Source: Capsulimonas sp039928515 (GTDB lineage: Bacteria > Armatimonadota > Armatimonadia > Armatimonadales > Capsulimonadaceae). From it: a stretch of 31,543 nucleotides of DNA. Position 1 is the first letter of the stretch, and each line of letters starts with the position of its first letter. This document shows positions 7,443 to 14,171 of the stretch, piece after piece. Where the stretch lies: the NCBI RefSeq assembly GCF_039928515.1, contig NZ_JBDSSZ010000075.1; one strand, written 5' to 3'. A model generated the notes under the pieces. The model was given only the letters and a program-made list of their open reading frames with translations. It made no database searches and was not told the origin of the DNA. The translations under genes and the position numbers were made by a program.

Positions 7443-8129
7443 CTAAGCCGAGACGTTCGCGCCAAGCCGTGATGCAGTTCTTCGAATGAGAACAAACGCA
7501 ACGATTACCGCTGTGCTAACTCCCAGGAAGCCGTAGGCATGTTCATGAATAGAGACAATGCTCATCGCCGTCAAATTGAAGAGATAAAGGCGACGCCGAG
7601 TACCAGAGAGGTTCACGGTTGTCTCAATATGCTCTCTCTGCAACTCTCGTACGATTCTCGCGATGCGGCCGGAGAGGCTGGCGCTGGATTTCGACTGAGC
7701 CTTAAATCGCTGAGGCGCCCGCACAATCACAGCGGCAATACACATACTTATGACGATAATAACCGCAGCACAGACGTTCCAGCCAATCATTTGCAGCACG
7801 CCGAGAACATATCCTGCATACATCGCGCAGTGGCAAGCCCACAACGCTCGATACACGCCGATCGGAAAGCCATAAAGCGGCAGTTGCCGAGCGAGGCTTG
7901 CGCCAATCTTATTCGAAGAGCCAAAGCGCTGGATAGCGCGCTGCACCGCCTGATCGGCGCAAATGCCGTTGTGAACAAGCTCCTCGCTGCTCGTGTAGAG
8001 ATGCTGGCGGATCTCTTCGAGCGTGCCTTCGACAGCCTGAGGATTCGCGCCGTACAAATGGCCGGCTACACGCGTCAAATAGTGTTTGATCTGATCGTCG
8101 ATTATCTCTTTGTCAGGTCGTCTGTCCAC
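7443..8129 (-). CDS. HAAS-domain (permease prefix domain 1) membrane protein
   Basis: 228 residues from a GTG at 8129, chosen because GGGGGAG lies six bases upstream; a TTG at 8144 is the alternative. It overlaps the end of the padR-like gene by 17 bases, indicating translational coupling. The HAAS domain (about 8-85) carries the family pattern VEGTLEEIRQHLYTSSEEL and ADQAVQRAIQRFGSS. Hydrophobic segments follow at about 95-140 and 195-222. It shares layout with the next gene, but sequence similarity is confined to the HAAS part. A role in membrane-associated regulation is inferred from family context. Confidence 0.7.
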   Translation of the reverse strand: MDRRPDKEIIDDQIKHYLTRVAGHLYGANPQAVEGTLEEIRQHLYTSSEELVHNGICADQAVQRAIQRFGSSNKIGASLARQLPLYGFPIGVYRALWACHCAMYAGYVLGVLQMIGWNVCAAVIIVISMCIAAVIVRAPQRFKAQSKSSASLSGRIARIVRELQREHIETTVNLSGTRRRLYLFNLTAMSIVSIHEHAYGFLGVSTAVIVAFVLIRRTASRLGANVSA

Positions 8130-8460
8130 GCGGCGCTCCCCCAATGACGCTGTTGACGGCTTCGGAGAACTTCTGCCAGGCGCTCTTTTGACGCGCCAGC
8201 TCTCCCTGCCCTTTTTCGGTCAGCGTGTAGACTTTGCGCGCGGGGCCGCTGAGTTGGAGTTCCCAGGCGCTGGAGATGAAGCCGTCGTTTTCCAGGGCGC
8301 GCAGGGCGGGGTAGAGGGCGCCTTCGCCCATCTTAAGGGCGGAGGCGCTGCGGCGTTCGATCTCGCGGGCGATGGCGTAGCCGTGCGAGGGGGCGTCGCC
8401 GAGCACGGCGAGAATCAGCGTCTGCGTGCTGCCTTTTTTGAGTTCGTGCTGGTCTTTCAT
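8113..8460 (-). CDS. PadR-family transcriptional regulator
   Basis: 115 residues from the ATG at 8460, which has GGAG seven bases upstream; an in-frame ATG at 8493 falls inside the promoter -10 region and is unlikely. It is a winged-helix PadR protein: KGSTQTLILAVLGDAPSHGY (8-27) begins the domain, and MGEGALYPALRALENDGFIS (43-62) is the recognition-helix and wing region with the PadR hallmark G-x-LYPAL-x-x-LE. TLTEKGQGEL (79-88) completes the wing. PadR proteins are repressors relieved by small molecules or stress. The promoter spacer contains a palindrome it probably binds, implying autoregulation of the whole PadR-HAAS operon. Confidence 0.88.
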   Translation of the reverse strand: MKDQHELKKGSTQTLILAVLGDAPSHGYAIAREIERRSASALKMGEGALYPALRALENDGFISSAWELQLSGPARKVYTLTEKGQGELARQKSAWQKFSEAVNSVIGGAPRGQTT

Positions 8461-8491
8461 CGCGGCTCCTTGAAACATGCCTTCAGAGTTC

Positions 8492-8520
8492 ATTGTACAT
8501 CAGATTCTGATGTATGTCAA
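8492..8520 (-). promoter_or_regulatory. PadR operon promoter with palindromic operator filling the spacer
   Basis: Leftward, TTGACA (8520-8515) and TACAAT (8497-8492) are 17 bases apart. The spacer and first -10 bases form a 19-bp palindrome, TACATCAGA-T-TCTGATGTA (8496-8514), perfect in both 9-bp arms and containing the ACAT/ATGT half-sites known for PadR operators. A bound dimer would sit directly between -35 and -10. Confidence 0.75.
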
Positions 8521-8527
8521 CGGTGAT

Positions 8528-9568
8528 TTATTTGGCGTGCGCAATGGCGACGAGGCCGATGATGCCCAGGATATAAAGCACGAGGACGATGAGGGAATCG
8601 ACGCCGATGCCCAGGATGCGTTTGGGACGGCGCAAAAGGAGTCCGGCGATATAGACGGCAGTCAGCAGAATGCCCAGAGCGGCAAGATAGAGATCGGATT
8701 TCTGAGCCTGCGGCAGGGCGGGGCGCCCAGACAGGAGGGTTGCGAGGAGGAAGAGGACAGGAAGAAAGGCGTTGCCGCCGAAAATGTCGCCGACAGCCAG
8801 CTCGTAGTCACCGAGCTTGACGGCTTCGAGGCCGGTGGAGATTTCCGGCAACGCCGTGGCGGCCGCGAGCGCCGTGGCGCCGAAGAGGAGCCCGCTGAGA
8901 TGGATGTGATGGGCGATAACCTCCCCGCTTTGCTCCAGCACAAGACCGGCGATCAGGGTCGCGGCCGCGCCCGCGGCGAAGAGCAGGGATGCTTTGGCGA
9001 GTGTGCGTTCTTTACCCTGCGGCGCGGCCGGCTTTCTTGGCGCCCCTTCATTCTCTTTGAGCCGCCAGGGAAGATGCTTGCGCGCTTTGGCGATGATCAC
9101 CACTCCCACGACCCAGAACACCGTTATGAGAATGTCTTCCGGGGTCAAACGGAACAGGACCACCGACGACGGCATCTGCGCGCCCATGATTGCGGCAATC
9201 AGCACCGTCACCACCAGGATTCCCTCCAGCGCCGGCATGATCGAGGCGATCTGTGAGGTCAATGGCCTCGGGTCTCGAATGCGCGCGTCGAGCAGGACGA
9301 GCACGACGGTTTGAATGGCGATGCCTCCGAGGATGTTGCCGACCGCGATCCCGATGTCGTGATGCAGGGCGGCGGTGGCGGTAATGGCGATCTCAGGAAG
9401 ATTCGTCACAATCGCCAGCACGATCAAGCCACCGAGCGCTTCCCCAAGGTGCAGGCGTTTCGAAAGATCGTCGACAGTGTCGGAGACAATCACGCCCGCC
9501 TTCCACACAATGGCGGCGGCGAAGCCGAAGATCAAAATCAAGAACGGGAGAGAAACCGACTGAAACAT
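8528..9568 (-). CDS. Sodium/calcium-exchanger-type (CaCA family) antiporter
   Basis: 346 residues, about ten hydrophobic segments. The two inverted alpha-repeats of the CaCA superfamily are clear: GGLIVLAIVTNLPEI (46-60) followed by AVGNILGG (75-82), and LLFGATALAAATALPEI (227-243) followed by AVGDIFGGNAF (258-268). The TNLPE and TALPE acidic residues are the expected cation-coordinating glutamates. A hydrophilic cytoplasmic loop (about 163-190) separates the halves. Members exchange Ca2+ or related cations for H+ or Na+ across the inner membrane; the specific ion is not decidable here. The ATG at 9568 has a strong AGGAGG five bases upstream. It precedes the PadR operon on the same strand, but that operon has its own promoter. 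Confidence 0.85.
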   Translation of the reverse strand: MFQSVSLPFLILIFGFAAAIVWKAGVIVSDTVDDLSKRLHLGEALGGLIVLAIVTNLPEIAITATAALHHDIGIAVGNILGGIAIQTVVLVLLDARIRDPRPLTSQIASIMPALEGILVVTVLIAAIMGAQMPSSVVLFRLTPEDILITVFWVVGVVIIAKARKHLPWRLKENEGAPRKPAAPQGKERTLAKASLLFAAGAAATLIAGLVLEQSGEVIAHHIHLSGLLFGATALAAATALPEISTGLEAVKLGDYELAVGDIFGGNAFLPVLFLLATLLSGRPALPQAQKSDLYLAALGILLTAVYIAGLLLRRPKRILGIGVDSLIVLVLYILGIIGLVAIAHAK

Positions 9569-9889
9569 GGCGCCTCCTAATGGCGGTCATTGGGGGCGCA
9601 AACGACATGGATGGAAGAAATCCCAGAACTTTTCCATTGATCCTTATCACGATGCCGAGGCTGTCGGTGGGGAGGATGTCGCGCCAGTCATGCATCAGTT
9701 TTCGATAAGCTTCGCCGACGGGGCGTATCTTTCGTTCCAGATCGTAGCGGCCCCGTTCGTTTTTGCAGCGTTACGTCTCGTGATTACCCACCTGCTTTCA
9801 CGCGTGAAACACAGTAAGGCTATGAATAAGAACGGGCGACACTCTAAACTGTAACGAAATCAATAGAACACGTGCGTTCGGCGGTTGAC
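9569..9889. other. Intergenic region with a 14-bp palindrome
   Basis: 321 bp between two leftward genes. The clear structure is TTTCACGCGTGAAA at 9796-9809, a perfect 14-bp palindrome that could be an operator for the antiporter gene, whose start is 228 bp away. No consensus promoter, RNA gene or yybP/ykoY-like riboswitch core was recognisable. An open frame across most of it on the plus strand has no ribosome site and no family features. Confidence 0.4.
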
Positions 9890-10789
9890 CTATGTCAATT
9901 GCCCCAGCGCCGCTATAAATTCCATCGTCGACGCACCCTCGGGCAGCTGCGAGACCTGGGCGTCTCCTAGCTCCATCACCATCCACTCGCCGCCACGCCG
10001 CTTCGCCACGTCCATTGTGAAAAAGCGGCTTTGCACACGCAACGCAATGTTCGTGAAGTGCTCGATGGGCGGCCGGAGCGCCCCATAATCGCCTTCATTC
10101 CAGTACTGACTGACGACGATCGGCGCCCCGTCCAAAAAGAAAAGACGGAACTCTTGCGTGAGCGGCATGCCGCTTTGTGAATGCGTTGTCAGCGGTTCGA
10201 ATTCGACGAATTCACGAAAGACCAACCCTTCGTTGAGATCAGAGCCTTGCAGCTCCAGGAACCGTTCTACAACCCGCGCAGCACCCGTTCGGTCGGATGC
10301 GTCGGGAATAAAACACGCCTCATCCCACTCGTGTTTGCGCGACTTGACATAGTCCTTCACGATGATGGGGCGCGCCCCAAACGGACGCAGAAGCTCCATG
10401 ACGGTGTCCATGGAAGCCGTGCCATTCCAGCGCAGCCAGACCGTCGCGGGCGTCTGTCCCTCAATCGCCTCATAAGATTCCGGCAGGTAGTGGCAATGCC
10501 GGTATTCCGCCGGCGAGTTGACAAGCCGTACGCCACGGTCCGCGAGCGCGTCAGACAGAGACGCGTACTGAGAAGGCGTCATCATCCAGCCGCGATAGAC
10601 AGCGATCTCTTCCCCCTCGCTAGGCGCGACACGCGCCACAGCGCGCGCCGGATCGTCTTCATAGACGAGCGCTTCGAAGTTAATCAGCGAGCGACTCAAG
10701 CCAAGCTCCTCGCCTGCCGCCGCTTCGTCCGCATAGGAAGGGTCAGGACTGCGTGGGTCCAGCGGATGCGCGGGAAAAAGCAGTCTCAT
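9890..10789 (-). CDS. ATP-grasp domain protein (DUF4343-like)
   Basis: 299 residues from the ATG at 10789; the frame is open to a TTG at 10840, but that codon coincides with a candidate -35 element. The C-terminal two thirds look like a compact ATP-grasp ligase: PIIVKDYVKSRKHEWDEACF (about 140-159) gives nucleotide-binding lysines, LVFREFVEF (about 190) the E-x-F pattern, and FTMDVAKRRGGEWMVMELGD (about 258-277) the metal-binding acidic end. The N-terminal part (SYADEAAAGEELGL) is a Rossmann-like pre-ATP-grasp region. Such stand-alone proteins join a carboxylate to an amine or thiol; the substrate is unknown. No partner gene of a peptide-like pathway is adjacent. Confidence 0.65.
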   Translation of the reverse strand: MRLLFPAHPLDPRSPDPSYADEAAAGEELGLSRSLINFEALVYEDDPARAVARVAPSEGEEIAVYRGWMMTPSQYASLSDALADRGVRLVNSPAEYRHCHYLPESYEAIEGQTPATVWLRWNGTASMDTVMELLRPFGARPIIVKDYVKSRKHEWDEACFIPDASDRTGAARVVERFLELQGSDLNEGLVFREFVEFEPLTTHSQSGMPLTQEFRLFFLDGAPIVVSQYWNEGDYGALRPPIEHFTNIALRVQSRFFTMDVAKRRGGEWMVMELGDAQVSQLPEGASTMEFIAALGQLT

Positions 10790-10809
10790 GGGGCGGTCTC
10801 GGGGGTAAA

Positions 10810-10840
10810 AGTATAATCCATGAGAGATTTTAGCGTACAA
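10810..10840 (-). promoter_or_regulatory. Possible promoter of the ATP-grasp gene
   Basis: TTGTAC (10840-10835) and TATACT (10815-10810), 19 bases apart (18 if TTATAC is used), lie just upstream of the ATG at 10789. It favours that start over the TTG at 10840. Confidence 0.4.
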
Positions 10841-10845
10841 ACCTC

Positions 10846-10886
10846 AAAAACACGAAATCCCCACCATATGTGATGGTGAGGATTTC
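10846..10886 (-). terminator. Rho-independent terminator of the GH63-like gene
   Basis: Hairpin with arms 10880-10886 and 10854-10860 (7 bp) continuing, after one mismatch, into a further 6 bp (10862-10867 with 10873-10878). On the minus strand it is followed by GTGTTTTT (10853-10846). It begins 14 bases after the stop codon of the leftward glycosidase gene. Confidence 0.8.
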
Positions 10887-10899
10887 TTAAGAGATTGGC

Positions 10900-12585
10900 T
10901 TATTGACCACCCAGGGTCGGCGCATCGGGCAGTGCGGGGAGGTGGAAGTCGAGTACGCTCGCGCGCACGGTCTTCACCGTCTCGCCTGATTTCAGCCGGA
11001 AGACACTCGGTTTGCCTGCCCCGGTGTCTACCGTGACTGTCAGCGGCCCGTCCGTCGTCATGGTCAGCGTGCGCTGCCCGTCTTTGACGGCGGAGGCGAC
11101 CAGGCTAAGGTGGGTCGCTCCCACCGTCAGGTTCCGCAGCCCGTTCTCCCCGGAGAGACGCGGCCGCCAGGAAACGCGGCGGGTCGCCGCCTGCGCTCGG
11201 ACGCCAAGGACGTTCTCGATCAGCAAAGAGACGGGACCATCCCCGCTCCAGCCGACCATGTCCTTAACGCCATGTCCCTCAGGCAAATCGGGCGCATAAT
11301 TTTCCCAAATCGTCCCTGTCTTGTCCAGGACAGTCGACATATTCGCCAGATAGGTGGCCGTCACCTGCGCCGCCAGATCTTCGTAGCCATAGTCCTCTAG
11401 CCCCTTGATTACCATGTAGTTCGTGGGCGCCCAGACGGCGCCATTCCAATACTGGCCATCCGCCCTATAGCCGGGCTCATCGGCGGCCAGGGCGGGAATC
11501 ATATTCGCACGCCGAAACTCGTTCGGATTCTGAAGGTGGGCAACAAGTGACTTGGCCTGCGCGGGCGAGGCGATGTGGGCGAGGAGCGGCCAGAACCCGA
11601 GCACGGTCTTGATCCCGGTGGAAGATCCATCCGTCTTGAGGTCGTAGAAAAAACCGGACTTCGGGTCCCACATTCGCTCAGAGACAAGATGCGCGAGCTT
11701 GCGGTTCTCGCCATCGAAGTAGCGCGACACATCTTTATTGCCCGCTTCCTGCGCGATGCGTGCGATGTAATAAGCGTTCTGCGCCTGCTGGGCTGTCATA
11801 TCCACCCAGGAATAAGCAGTCGCGTTTCGAATCAGATCGTCTTCGCCCGCGCCCAGACCCGTGTTCCAATACAAGCCGTCATCGCGGCGGCGGTTCGCGG
11901 CGAGCCACAGATAGTTTCGAACCAAGGGCGTCAGCACATCCCGGAAACGGCCCCGATCTCCTGTCAGCAGATAGTTCTGCCACTCCACCCAGGAAAGCAG
12001 CGGCGGGTTGACTGAGTTGACAATGCCTCCGAAGTAGTAGTCCTCTCCAGTAGCGCGGCTGATCTCCCGGCAGATAAAACCATCGGGATGTTCCTTCGCA
12101 TAGAAATTGTCCAGCGAGCCGATCGCATGGAACTGCGGATCCGCGTAGTGGGCGAACAGCACCATGAAACAGGTATCCCACTGGAAGGTGTTGCCGTTGA
12201 AAGCCGGATCGATGAAGTTGCTGACAAACCCACTGTTTGGCTCAGGCTGCTTGAGGTGCTGGAAGGCCAGGTCCCATGACTTCCAGTAGAGCGCGGTCCA
12301 CTCTGGATGGTCAGCGATCACGGGCTGGGGCAGACTGTTCCGGCTCTCGTCGAATGTCGGCAGCGCTTTGGGGGCGTAACGCCTTGTTGTAAAAACGTTG
12401 GGCTGAGTGGCGATTGCTTTGACCGCTGCGGGCGCATCCCACGAGAGAGGCGCTTCCACGGACGGCGCGGACTGAGCCAGGACGGGCGTGCCGGAGGTCA
12501 AGGACGCCAGTATGGCGGCAGCCAGAGCCATGTTTGTCGCGGATGATTTCAAAGTAGACTTCGTCCATCGCCTCGCGGTGCTCAT
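10900..12585 (-). CDS. Secreted (alpha/alpha)6 glycosidase, GH63/GH37-like
   Basis: 561 residues from the ATG at 12585, which begins a signal peptide (RR and KSTLKS, then MALAAAILASLTSGTPVLAQ, 19-38). A TTG at 12636 preceded by GAGAGG eight bases upstream is a real alternative. The fold is a six-hairpin glycosidase resembling trehalase/mannosylglycerate hydrolase and YgjK-type members: NTFQWDTCF (132-140), SWVEWQNYLL (198-207), GAGEDDLIR (245-253, candidate general acid Asp), QYWNGAVWAPTNY (378-390) and TIWENYAPD (425-433, candidate base E428). A short beta domain ends it. It likely hydrolyses an alpha-linked oligosaccharide outside the cytoplasm; substrate unknown. The leader of about 200 nt carries a perfect 40-bp palindrome. 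Confidence 0.78.
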   Translation of the reverse strand: MSTARRWTKSTLKSSATNMALAAAILASLTSGTPVLAQSAPSVEAPLSWDAPAAVKAIATQPNVFTTRRYAPKALPTFDESRNSLPQPVIADHPEWTALYWKSWDLAFQHLKQPEPNSGFVSNFIDPAFNGNTFQWDTCFMVLFAHYADPQFHAIGSLDNFYAKEHPDGFICREISRATGEDYYFGGIVNSVNPPLLSWVEWQNYLLTGDRGRFRDVLTPLVRNYLWLAANRRRDDGLYWNTGLGAGEDDLIRNATAYSWVDMTAQQAQNAYYIARIAQEAGNKDVSRYFDGENRKLAHLVSERMWDPKSGFFYDLKTDGSSTGIKTVLGFWPLLAHIASPAQAKSLVAHLQNPNEFRRANMIPALAADEPGYRADGQYWNGAVWAPTNYMVIKGLEDYGYEDLAAQVTATYLANMSTVLDKTGTIWENYAPDLPEGHGVKDMVGWSGDGPVSLLIENVLGVRAQAATRRVSWRPRLSGENGLRNLTVGATHLSLVASAVKDGQRTLTMTTDGPLTVTVDTGAGKPSVFRLKSGETVKTVRASVLDFHLPALPDAPTLGGQ

Positions 12586-12677
12586 CGGGCGAAGGAGTGA
12601 CTGGCCTTCATAAAAGTCCAGTGTGTGGATATGCAACGGATTAACCTCTCTTGTCGGGAAGAATGCGAAGATTTCGT

Positions 12678-12717
12678 GCTTGCGTCATTACCTAACCGGT
12701 TAGGTAATGACGCAAGC
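12678..12717. promoter_or_regulatory. Perfect 40-bp palindrome in the leader of the GH63-like gene
   Basis: Twenty bases on each side are exactly complementary, centred between 12697 and 12698 (core CCTAACCGGTTAGG). The core is of the AACCGGTT kind used by LacI-family repressors. It lies about 70-110 nt downstream of the predicted start of the leftward transcript, so in RNA it could fold into an 18-bp hairpin. No T-run follows, so it is not an ordinary terminator. Confidence 0.75.
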
Positions 12718-12792
12718 GATTTGTGAAATTTTGAAAACGCTCCGCCATTTCGCGTTGAGCAATTTGGAGGTCAAATGGAGCATTCGCGGGCT

Positions 12793-12821
12793 ATTCTATC
12801 ATGCATCCATATTCGTGTCAA
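12793..12821 (-). promoter_or_regulatory. Sigma-70 promoter of the GH63-like gene
   Basis: Leftward TTGACA (12821-12816), 17-base spacer, TAGAAT (12798-12793). The transcript would start near 12786 and have a leader of about 200 nt to the ATG at 12585. Confidence 0.7.
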
Positions 12822-12886
12822 TCATTACGAAGCAGATGTTCAGAATCATAAAAATCCGATCCGTCAAAAAATCAGGCGTGCTCCCG

Positions 12887-12916
12887 TTGACAAAGCTTCC
12901 CAAAACAGGGTATAAA
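12887..12916 (+). promoter_or_regulatory. Promoter of the tRNA-Thr gene
   Basis: TTGACA (12887-12892), an 18-base spacer and TATAAA (12911-12916) lie about 45 bases upstream of the tRNA. Confidence 0.75.
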
Positions 12917-12960
12917 TGAAGTGTTGCGAGGTTAAATCCGTCTCGTGATTGATGTAATTT

Positions 12961-13035
12961 GCCGATGTGGCTCAGTGGTAGAGCAGCTCTTTCGTAAAGA
13001 GCGGGTCGGGGGTTCGAGTCCCTCCATCGGCCCCA
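12961..13035 (+). tRNA. tRNA-Thr (anticodon CGU)
   Basis: Full cloverleaf: acceptor GCCGATG (12961-12967) with CATCGGC (13025-13031), D-stem GCTC/GAGC, anticodon stem GCTCT/AGAGC around loop TTCGTAA (anticodon CGT, reading ACG), 5-base variable loop, and T-arm with TTCGAGT loop and one G-T pair. CCA is encoded (13033-13035). The discriminator base is C (13032), whereas bacterial tRNA-Thr usually has A. Confidence 0.96.
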
Positions 13036-13052
13036 TTTTGTTTGCTTAAAGG

Positions 13053-13102
13053 ATCCGTGCAGGATGAGGAGCAGGAGCTTCCCGCCCAGCACGGATTTTT
13101 TT
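13053..13102 (+). terminator. Rho-independent terminator after tRNA-Thr
   Basis: ATCCGTGC (13053-13060) pairs with GCACGGAT (13089-13096), followed by a run of T to 13102. The 28-base apex contains a second 5-bp stem (GGAGC with GCTTC). Confidence 0.85.
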
Positions 13103-13154
13103 CTTGTGGCTCCTCCGGTCGCGACGCAGCGTTCGAGAAAGATATGGACTAGAT

Positions 13155-13553
13155 ATGGCTAAGCTTAATGAAGCCGACGATCCGGCGCAGTTCGCGCTGC
13201 TTTCTCCCGAGGAAAAGACCATCCTTATGGATTGGATCAAATCCTGGTTCGAGGCGTCGAAAACGGAGTACAAGCACAACAGCTTCGTACTGAAGAACTA
13301 CTTCGAAGAGGGCGCAACCGCCGCCGAGAAGGGCTTCTATATCAACAACGGCGCCTTCAAGGGCGCGATGATCAAGTGCGGCTTCCGCCCCATCGACGCC
13401 AACCTCAAGAACTGGAGTTTTGAGGTCAAGGTCATCCGACCCTGCCCGCGCACGCTGGTCACCAAGAACAAGGACGGCTCGCTCAAGCAGTGCCCCCGCG
13501 CCGCCGACTTCAAAACCGGCGAGTGCAGCTTCCACGCCGCCCGCAGCGTCTAG
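13155..13553 (+). CDS. Uncharacterised 132-aa protein
   Basis: 132 residues from the ATG at 13155; upstream in-frame codons run into the tRNA terminator. I do not recognise it with certainty. It is soluble, with no signal or membrane segment. It begins with an acidic helix (LNEADDPAQFALLSPEEKTI, 5-24), then WIKSWFEASKTEYKHNSFVLKNYFE (27-51), then GFYINNGAFKGAMIKCGFRP (60-79), a pattern like small proteins of phages and integrative elements (a recollection, not a search result). The C-terminal part has three cysteines (C97, C113, C125) around CPRTLVTKNKDGSLKQCPRA and ending GECSFHAARSV. A two-codon frame, ATG-GAC-TAG (13144-13152), ends two bases before the start and shares the GAGAAAG upstream. 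A perfect terminator follows. Confidence 0.7.
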   Translation: MAKLNEADDPAQFALLSPEEKTILMDWIKSWFEASKTEYKHNSFVLKNYFEEGATAAEKGFYINNGAFKGAMIKCGFRPIDANLKNWSFEVKVIRPCPRTLVTKNKDGSLKQCPRAADFKTGECSFHAARSV

Positions 13554-13584
13554 TTTTCTTTTCGGTCACATTTCCAAATCATCA

Positions 13585-13611
13585 GGGGATCGCGCAAGCG
13601 ATCCCCTTTTT
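13585..13611 (+). terminator. Rho-independent terminator with GCAA tetraloop
   Basis: GGGGATCGC (13585-13593), loop GCAA, GCGATCCCC (13598-13606), then TTTTT. It starts 31 bases after the stop codon of the 132-aa protein gene. Confidence 0.93.
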
Positions 13612-13680
13612 GCCGCCCGCCCTACCCTCCCAAAGATTTATTTTGCCGCCCAATCCCATCTATGATTACCTGAGACGTAA

Positions 13681-13710
13681 TTGAAACGCCGACGCCCGCT
13701 CGCGTATGAT
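13681..13710 (+). promoter_or_regulatory. Probable promoter of the NTF2-like/UPF0173/XRE operon
   Basis: TTGAAA (13681-13686), 18-base spacer, TATGAT (13705-13710), about 55 bases before the first start codon. Confidence 0.5.
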
Positions 13711-13765
13711 GACAACTCAACGCGACGCCGCCGGCGTCAATCAACGAAACTCAGGAGTTAAGAAT

Positions 13766-14158
13766 ATGACTGCCACACGAACGTTCACGAAAACCGCGCC
13801 GCCGGAATGGCTGCTGGCGATGTGGAAAGAGATCGACGACAAGACCTTTGGCGCAGGGTTCGACTGCTTCGCCGAGAATGCGATCTGTAACCTCGGCGTC
13901 GCGGACTGGCATGGGCGCGAGACGATCCGCGAGAACCTGCGCGCGTTTATCGATCGAGGATTCACCGCGCATCACGATGTTGCTGAGTATTGGGACGGCG
14001 GATCGCTCAAGATCTTCCATGGCGTCGTGACTATGACGTTCGATGATCCCAGCAAAGCGATCGTGAAACCCACGATGACGCATTTCTTTTACATGGACGA
14101 ATCCGATCCTTCCAAGGTGAGCCGCTGGGTGGGATCGGTTGGCCCCATCGAATTTTAA
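13766..14158 (+). CDS. NTF2/SnoaL-like protein
   Basis: 130 residues from the ATG at 13766, with AGGAG nine bases upstream. It is a single cone-shaped NTF2-like domain: FDCFAENAICNLGVADWHGRE (about 31-51) with the typical W-x-G-R-E turn, ENLRAFIDRGFTAHHDV (about 55-71), and beta strands SLKIFHGVVTMTF and THFFYMDE towards the end. The family covers ketosteroid isomerase, SnoaL-type cyclases, epoxide hydrolases and many unknowns; the active site cannot be assigned. It is followed 13 bases later by the UPF0173 gene, so they probably share a transcript. No signal peptide: cytoplasmic. Confidence 0.75.
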   Translation: MTATRTFTKTAPPEWLLAMWKEIDDKTFGAGFDCFAENAICNLGVADWHGRETIRENLRAFIDRGFTAHHDVAEYWDGGSLKIFHGVVTMTFDDPSKAIVKPTMTHFFYMDESDPSKVSRWVGSVGPIEF

Positions 14159-14171
14159 CGATTGAGAAAAC

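Noticed and set aside
9567..9854. 95-aa open frame on the plus strand across the gap upstream of the antiporter
   Set aside because: It overlaps the antiporter start, has no ribosome site, and shows no family feature or plausible composition.
9569..9889. yybP/ykoY-type riboswitch ahead of the cation antiporter
   Set aside because: No matching conserved core could be identified by eye on the relevant strand.
12961..14160. Possible attachment site: repeat of the tRNA-Thr 3' end
   Set aside because: Only the 8-mer GGCCCCAT recurs (near 14144), too short for an att repeat, and no integrase is present.
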